From assembly GCA_965213575.1 (NCBI GenBank), contig CBDBZN010000005.1, positions 1-11,997 of the forward strand: a stretch of 11,997 nt of DNA. The letters are read 5' to 3'. Below, piece by piece: positions 7,291 to 11,997 of the stretch. The translations under genes and the position numbers were made by a program. Origin of the DNA: JAUHXS01 sp965213575. GTDB lineage: Bacteria; Bacteroidota; Bacteroidia; Chitinophagales; JAUHXS01. A model generated the notes under the pieces. That model was given only the letters and a program-made list of their open reading frames with translations, was not told where the DNA came from and searched no databases. Position 1 is the stretch's first letter; every line of letters begins with the position of its first letter.

Positions 7291-8094
7291 ATGCGGTTTT
7301 GTTTAACTATTCTATTTGTAAAAATTTTCTTAAGCGCTTTTAGCATTTCAGGACTAACGGATGCTAGAAGTATTTCCTTAGGTGGCAGTAGGAATGTTGC
7401 TAAAGGTATAGCGGCGGTTTATAATAATCCTGCGGGATTATATAAACTAAATAAATACGAAGCCGGTGTTTTTTATGAGAATAAGTTTTTCATTAAAGAA
7501 CTGAATATTTCCAGTATAGCTTTTGCTACTTCTACATCTTACGGCAATTTAGGATTGCACTACGTCCACACAGGCTATCAAAATTACAAAGAGCAATCTT
7601 ACGGCTTTACTTACGGGTATCAATTTGAAAATAAAATGGCTGTTGGATTGGGCATGGAGTTATTGAACAATGCTCGGTTGGAATTTGAAAATAGGCATGA
7701 ATTGATTTTTGAAGTTGGAATATTAATGCCGTTTTCAGAAAAAATAACATTCGGTACACACATCTATAATCCCGTTTTAAGTAAAGAATCAAGTGATAAA
7801 CAGCAAAATTTTCCCTCCAGCATGAGTTTAGGCCTCATTTATAAAGAATCTGATCGAATATTATTGAATTTTGAGATCAATAAATCGACCGCTCAATCAG
7901 TAATTTTTAGAGGTGGATTAGAGTATAACTTTTCTGATCCGATATTTTTAAGAGTTGGTTTATCAAATAATGATCAGCTATTAGCAATTGGGGTAGGAGT
8001 TAAGTTTAAAGATTTATTATTGAACGTAACCTCCATCTATCATCAAGTTTTAGGTATTTCTCCAAATATTAGTTTGATATATGAGATTAAATAG
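7291..8094 (+). CDS. PorV/PorQ-like outer-membrane beta-barrel protein
   Basis: With the ATG at 7291 the product has 267 residues; a GTG three bases earlier is less likely. The N-terminus MRFCLTILFVKIFLSAFSIS is a Sec signal peptide. The mature start 'GLTDARSISLGGSRNVAKGIAAVYNNPAGL' is the hallmark of the PorV/PorQ and FadL-like barrels: an A-R-S-x-x-L-G-G block and then a 'NNPAGL' turn. About a dozen amphipathic strands follow, ending in 'ISPNISLIYEIK'. PorV and PorQ proper serve the type IX secretion system, but this protein is shorter than PorQ and no other secretion gene is nearby, so membership of that machine is not claimed. The stop codon overlaps the next gene by 14 bases, showing tight co-expression with the exported HHH/barrel protein. 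The substrate or role is unknown. Confidence 0.72.
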   Translation: MRFCLTILFVKIFLSAFSISGLTDARSISLGGSRNVAKGIAAVYNNPAGLYKLNKYEAGVFYENKFFIKELNISSIAFATSTSYGNLGLHYVHTGYQNYKEQSYGFTYGYQFENKMAVGLGMELLNNARLEFENRHELIFEVGILMPFSEKITFGTHIYNPVLSKESSDKQQNFPSSMSLGLIYKESDRILLNFEINKSTAQSVIFRGGLEYNFSDPIFLRVGLSNNDQLLAIGVGVKFKDLLLNVTSIYHQVLGISPNISLIYEIK

Positions 8095-10129
8095 TATTTG
8101 TGCCGCTACAGCACAGATTATCTCATTTATTTTTTTGATACAACCTTTGCACGCTCAAGAGCCAAAAAATATTAATCAATCGTTAGAACAAATAATAGAG
8201 CAAAATGAAAACGCCGAAGAGTTTAATACTCATTATGAAGATTTGTTGCAGTATAAAGAACATCCAATAAATATTAACACAGCTTCTTATGAAGAGCTGA
8301 TCCAGTCTAATGTATTTTCTGCTCGCCAAGTGATGTTTTTAGTAAGATATAGAAAAAAGTATGGTATAATACGGTCAGTGTATGAATTGTTGTACATCGA
8401 AAGTTTTGATCAAGCTACTTTAGATTTTGTCCAACCACTGATTAGTGTAGATGGTGAAGTTATAACAATTAAAAATGATTTTGAAAAGCCGAAACCTCAA
8501 CAAGATCTTTTTATTAGGAGTGCTCTTACTTTGCAAGCTAAAGAAGGTTATAAAACTTCCGGTGGCTATGTAGGTGCGCCTTCTAGTGCGTATTTACGAT
8601 ATAAATATAAGTTAGGGAATGCTTTCCAAGCCGGCGCTACCTTAGAAAGTGATGCAGGGGAATATTTACTTAATAAACATAACTATTATCTGCCTGATTT
8701 TTACTCCGCTCATTTGTACTGGAAAGGAGAGAAGAAAATTAAGACTGCAATAATCGGTGATTATCATTTGCGATTAGGACAAGGATTAGCAATGTGGACC
8801 GGATTAGGATTTGGTAAAACTTCTATGAGTACAGACGTGATTAAGCAATCTGATTTTATCAAGCCTTACACTTCATCAGAAGAAAATAATTTTTTGAGAG
8901 GCATTGCAACAACAATAAACTTTAGGAATGTAGCAATGACGCCATTCTTTTCAGGAAATAAAGTTGATGCTAATATATTAAATAATGCTCCTGAAGTATC
9001 AACAATTTCTACTTTACAAACTACGGGATTACATCGAACGGAAAATGAATTAGCTGATAAAGATGCAGTTAATATGACTACTTATGGAGTAGATATAAAT
9101 TATCAATTATTGCAATTCAAAATAGGAATTCGTGGTTTACATACACAGCTTTCTGACTCATTAAATATGTCTGATAAATTGTATAAACAATATGATTTTA
9201 GAGGGAAAAGTAATGATGTAGTAAGTTTTGATTATAAATTTATCAACCGAAAGCTTGAATTTTTTGGCGAGAATGCCGTATCTCGTTTTGATACCTTGGC
9301 GGGATGGGCTGCGGTCAATGGCGTAAAAATGTACTTAGATAGCCGAATAACTATGGTTTTAATGCATAGATATTATTCAAAAGCTTATCATAGCTTTTGG
9401 AGCAATGGATTTAGGGAAGGAAGCAACACCGCAAACGAATCGGGAGTGTATTTAGGAATGGAGGGTGAACTATTCAAACATACCAATTTTTTCCATGTAT
9501 TTAGATGTTTTTAATTATCCCTGGCTTCGGTTTGCAACTAATAAACCAACTCATGGGTATACCTATTTTTTGCAAATCAATTACAGTCCTTTTCAAAACC
9601 TGCAATTATATGTTCGATACAATTATGACGAAAAGCCGGATCAATTATTAAGTTCAAATATCATAGCTCGGTCAGGATATAAAAGTAAAAATAGATGGAG
9701 AATTCATTATGACTATCAATTTACTGATCAGATAAACATAGCCGGGAGATATGAGCAAGTAACATCTCAACATACATCATCCGATAAAGAATTTGGATAT
9801 TTATTATATCAAGATGTTACTTACCAGTTTAGAAAATTACCAATTAGCTTAAATATGCGAATAGCAAATTTTGATACAGATAGCTATGATACTAGAATAT
9901 ACGCATATGAGAGAGATGTGCTGTATTATTTTTCTGTGCCGGCTTATAGTGGAGAAGGGATAAGATATTATTTAAATATAAGATACAAACTCACTGAAGC
10001 GCTAACTTTTTGGTTGAAAATTGCCCACACACAACTTTTATATACAGAAACTATTGGAAGCGGGATTAGAGCAAATTAACGGTAATAAAAAGAACCGATG
10101 TAAGAATGCAGATGAAGTGGGATTTTTAA
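8081..10129 (+). pseudogene. Exported helix-hairpin-helix/beta-barrel protein, with three +1 frameshifts
   Basis: Read through, this is a protein of about 681 residues. MRLNSICAATAQIISFIFLIQPLHAQ is a signal peptide with probable cleavage at LHA|Q. Residues about 61-122 ('HPININTASYEELIQSNVFSARQVMFLVRYRKKYGIIRSVYELLYI') form a ComEA-like helix-hairpin-helix domain. The rest is strand-rich and barrel-like, including 'YHLRLGQGLAMWTGLGFG' and 'NYPWLRFATNKPTHGYTYFLQINYSP'. Three single-base excesses break it. One T in 9487-9492 ends the first piece at 9514. One G in 10062-10064 ends the second at 10079. One A in 10087-10091 hides the last piece. Removing one base from each restores 'IGSGLEQINGNKRTDVRMQMKWDF' with a barrel-type terminal Phe and a stop at 10127-10129. 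The family is common in Bacteroidota but its function is unknown to me. The gene overlaps the PorQ-like gene by 14 bases. Confidence 0.75.
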
Positions 10130-10143
10130 GTGTAATTAAAAAA

Positions 10144-10173
10144 TGTTAAAATATTACTGTAAAACTTTTAACA
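10144..10173. terminator. Weak AT-only inverted repeat between convergent genes
   Basis: TGTTAAAA at 10144-10151 pairs with TTTTAACA at 10166-10173 over a 14-base loop. It lies just past the restored stop of the HHH/barrel gene and runs into the last codons of the convergent DUF445 gene. The position suits a shared terminator for two converging transcripts. The stem has only two G-C pairs and a long loop, so it may be chance. Confidence 0.25.
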
Positions 10174-10750
10174 GGACCACCTGAGCTACGCCAATTACAA
10201 AACCCAATACGGCACCCACTATCTCAATAAATCTAAATTCTTTTTGCATAATAGCATAAAGAATTGATTCTAATTTTTCAGAAGAAAAATTAGCTACTTT
10301 ATCTGTCACGATTTTTTCAATATCTAAGGAATTTTTGACTTTATTCGTGTATGTTTCTACAACAGTGGGCAGCATATTGTTAATTTCTTCCAGCAAAGTG
10401 ATCTTAATTTTTGCCATTTTATCTTCGCCTATAAACATGGCAAGCATTGGCATCGCTTTTTTAAGCTTATTTCTTAAAAAGAAATCAATTTTATCTTCAA
10501 TTAAAATTTTAATTTCCTCATTTCCTTCTTCATTATGTAAAGAATTAGTGATTTCATCAATTGAAATAAGCTCTTGGGCAACGATAGCACCCAACCTTTC
10601 TGCTAAAAATCTCTGCCTTTTAGGAAAAATGCCCTGTATTTTTAAAAAAAGTACAGTGATTTCTTTTTTTGGATGAAACAACATTTTAACAGCGATATAA
10701 TTGGTTATCCAACCAATGGCAGCAGCAATAAAAGGAAATGTGTAGATCAT
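10154..10750 (-). CDS. DUF445 family membrane protein
   Basis: This 198-residue protein matches the short Bacteroidota form of DUF445. It has an N-terminal membrane segment with the family signature 'IGWITNYIAVKMLFHPKK' (residues 13-30). Then comes 'GIFPKRQRFLAERLGAIVAQELISIDEI' (40-67) and a long helical region with 'DIEKIVTDKVANFSSEKLESILYAIMQKEFRFIEIVGAVLGFVIG', ending in a second membrane segment at about 176-196. The middle would lie on one side of the membrane as a helical hairpin. The function of DUF445 proteins is not established. It begins 18 bases after the pyrE stop on the same strand and is therefore probably the second gene of a pyrE operon; the pairing does not explain its role. 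Complete, with ATG at 10750. Confidence 0.85.
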   Translation of the reverse strand: MIYTFPFIAAAIGWITNYIAVKMLFHPKKEITVLFLKIQGIFPKRQRFLAERLGAIVAQELISIDEITNSLHNEEGNEEIKILIEDKIDFFLRNKLKKAMPMLAMFIGEDKMAKIKITLLEEINNMLPTVVETYTNKVKNSLDIEKIVTDKVANFSSEKLESILYAIMQKEFRFIEIVGAVLGFVIGVAQVVLLKVLQ

Positions 10751-10768
10751 ATTTTTTTGTGAATTAAG

Positions 10769-11407
10769 TTAAACCTTCCAATTAGCAGGATTTTTCTGCC
10801 ATTCATTTAGAGAATCCACATCCTTTTCTTGGATATAATCAGCTTCGACGGCTTTCTCAATAAGAATATTGTAGTTGGATAAAGTAAAATAAGGACAATT
10901 GGCATCCTTAAAATTATTCTCTGCTGTAGGAAATCCATAAGTAAAAATAGCGCCCAGTCCTAATACCTCACACCCTTCATCTTTTAGCGTTTTAACAGCT
11001 TCTAAGCTACTTTTGCCGGTAGATATAAGATCCTCAATCACAACTATTTTTTCTCCCTTCTTTATTTCACCTTCTATGGCGTTACCCATTCCATGGGCTT
11101 TTGGTTTTGACCTCACATATATAAAAGGCAATGCCAGCAAATCTGCTACCAATGCTCCATGTGCAATACCTGCCGTTGCGACGCCTGCAATTTTTTCTAC
11201 TGTTGGAAATTGCTTTTTTATCTGTTCAGAAAGATTTTTTTTAATTAGTGTCCTGATCTCAGGGTAAGAAAGTGTAATTCTGTTATCGCAATAAATAGGC
11301 GAATTCCAGCCTGAAGCCCATTTAAAGGGTTTGTTTGGTGATAATTTGACTGCGGATATATCTAAAAGTGATTGAGCTAAAGAAGAGGCGATAGAATTTG
11401 TTGACAT
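10769..11407 (-). CDS. pyrE: Orotate phosphoribosyltransferase
   Basis: The 212-residue product converts orotate and PRPP to orotidine 5'-phosphate in de novo pyrimidine synthesis, in the cytoplasm. The PRPP-binding motif is 'VVIEDLISTGKSS' at about residues 122-134. The mobile catalytic loop is 'YVRSKPKAHGMGNAIEG', with the conserved K-x-K-x-HG. 'FKWASGWNSPIYCDNR' is the usual N-terminal orotate-site block (F-x-x-x-S-G-x-x-S-P-x-Y-x-D). I chose the ATG at 11407 (MSTNSIASSLAQSLL). The frame stays open to an ATG at 11431 (MHTKPFYRM), but that would add residues not expected of the family and would sit only about 16 bases from the candidate promoter. It is upstream in an apparent operon with the DUF445 gene and divergent from the Nudix gene. 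Confidence 0.93.
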   Translation of the reverse strand: MSTNSIASSLAQSLLDISAVKLSPNKPFKWASGWNSPIYCDNRITLSYPEIRTLIKKNLSEQIKKQFPTVEKIAGVATAGIAHGALVADLLALPFIYVRSKPKAHGMGNAIEGEIKKGEKIVVIEDLISTGKSSLEAVKTLKDEGCEVLGLGAIFTYGFPTAENNFKDANCPYFTLSNYNILIEKAVEADYIQEKDVDSLNEWQKNPANWKV

Positions 11408-11447
11408 CCGATAAAATGGTTTAGTATGCAAAAATGTGTAAAAAAAT

Positions 11448-11479
11448 CAAAAAGGTATAATAATTGTAGTAGTTTCAAA
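11448..11479 (-). promoter_or_regulatory. Candidate pyrE promoter
   Basis: On the minus strand TTTG (11479-11476) is followed after 18 bases by TACCTTTTTG (11457-11448). These resemble the Bacteroidota -33 TTG and -7 TAnnTTTG elements, though the -7 match has an extra T before the TTG. Initiation near 11442 would leave a leader of about 35 bases to the ATG at 11407, which favours that start over the one at 11431. Confidence 0.3.
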
Positions 11480-11492
11480 TAAAGATATTCTT

Positions 11493-11997
11493 ATGTATAC
11501 AATTTATTACAAAGATAAACCCATTTGGTTAGTTACAGAATTGCCGGCAGGTAAGAGTGGTGAAGATTATATAGAAGGGAGAAATATATTGATTGCTTAT
11601 ACTAACAAAAAGCAAATTGAAGAAGGGCTAGCGAAATTAGAAGATAGCCAAGTGGATAGTATTACTTTTGTTGCGATAGACGTAGAAGAGTTAAAATCAG
11701 ATTTTCAAGACTTATGTAAACATGTAGTAGCAGGCGGTGGTATAATAAAGGATGAAGATGATAGAATATTAATGATTTATCGGAAAGGTAGCTGGGACTT
11801 GCCTAAAGGTAAAGTAGACAAAGGAGAAGATATTTTAGCTTGTGCAGAAAGGGAGGTAAAAGAAGAAACAGGCTTGACACAGCTAAGTGTAAGAGGGCTT
11901 CACGCTATAACTTATCACCTTTATCCGGAAAATGATGAATTAATTTTTAAAGAAACGTATTGGTACGATATGCATGGTTCAGCTACTGAAACCTTAG
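11493..11997 (+). CDS. Nudix hydrolase, C-terminal end beyond the window
   Basis: The frame opens with ATG at 11493 and stays open for 168 codons to the right edge, so the C-terminus is missing. A complete Nudix box is present at residues 106-128, GKVDKGEDILACAEREVKEETGL, fitting G-x5-E-x7-R-E-U-x-E-E-x-G-U with the metal-binding glutamates. It is preceded by 'VAGGGIIKDEDDRILMIYRKGSWDLPKG', typical of the Nudix fold. These enzymes cleave nucleoside diphosphates linked to another group; the substrate cannot be told from the box. The first about 78 residues are not part of the core fold: they look like a small alpha/beta unit ('IWLVTELPAG', 'RNILIAYTNKKQIEEGLAKLE') that I do not recognise by name. 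The gene is divergent from pyrE across an 85-base spacer. Confidence 0.88.
   Translation, partial: MYTIYYKDKPIWLVTELPAGKSGEDYIEGRNILIAYTNKKQIEEGLAKLEDSQVDSITFVAIDVEELKSDFQDLCKHVVAGGGIIKDEDDRILMIYRKGSWDLPKGKVDKGEDILACAEREVKEETGLTQLSVRGLHAITYHLYPENDELIFKETYWYDMHGSATETL

Noticed and set aside
7291..10129. Type IX secretion system locus
   Set aside because: The first protein resembles PorV/PorQ, but no porK, L, M, N, sov or porU-like gene is present and its partner is an HHH/barrel protein, so the label is not supported.
11405..11431. Longer pyrE starting at 11431
   Set aside because: The extra eight residues are not expected of the family and would leave almost no leader after the candidate promoter; the ATG at 11407 fits better.

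Overview
The window is about 12 kb of AT-rich DNA (by eye roughly one third G+C) that looks like a chromosomal segment of a free-living member of the Bacteroidota. The gene content supports this: a Porin_O_P-type porin, a PorV/PorQ-like barrel, an exported helix-hairpin-helix/beta-barrel protein, and DCC and DUF445 proteins that resemble Bacteroidota versions. Start codons lack clear Shine-Dalgarno sequences, and two intergenic octamers match the Bacteroidota -7 consensus TAnnTTTG. Genus cannot be assigned from the sequence alone. No rRNA, tRNA, CRISPR array, insertion sequence or phage gene is visible.

Layout. 1-302 (+): C-terminal end of a periplasmic metal/cobalamin-type ABC transporter binding protein. 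324-1071 (+): membrane protein with a TrkA C-terminal (RCK_C) domain, broken by one extra base. 1148-4149 (+): phosphate-selective-type porin followed by an NptA-type Na+/phosphate symporter with a PhoU-like tail. 4255-6320 (-): a DCC (DUF393) thiol-disulfide protein translationally coupled to a PhoX-type (DUF839) phosphatase with a Tat signal. 6398-7081 (+): RluA-family pseudouridine synthase. 7082-7290: gene-free spacer with a hairpin-bearing element that resembles a dispersed repeat. 7291-10129 (+): a PorV/PorQ-like outer-membrane protein overlapping a large exported protein with an N-terminal HHH domain and a C-terminal beta-barrel, which carries three separate +1 frameshifts. 10154-11407 (-): pyrE followed by a DUF445 membrane protein. 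11493-end (+): N-terminal part of a Nudix hydrolase.

How the genes fit together. The porin, symporter and PhoX phosphatase form a plausible phosphate-scavenging group: release of phosphate from organic esters outside the cytoplasm, passage through the outer membrane, and Na+-coupled uptake across the inner membrane. The PorQ-like/HHH pair is the least understood part and the best candidate for an undescribed function, because it joins a ComEA-like fold normally associated with nucleic acid to an outer-membrane barrel. All four reading-frame breaks in the window are single-base excesses in short homopolymers (GGG, TTTTTT, GGG, AAAAA). Removing one base from each restores a full protein, so sequencing or assembly error is at least as likely as real gene decay. 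Nothing here is a clear-cut novel system; the other genes belong to recognisable housekeeping or nutrient-uptake families.
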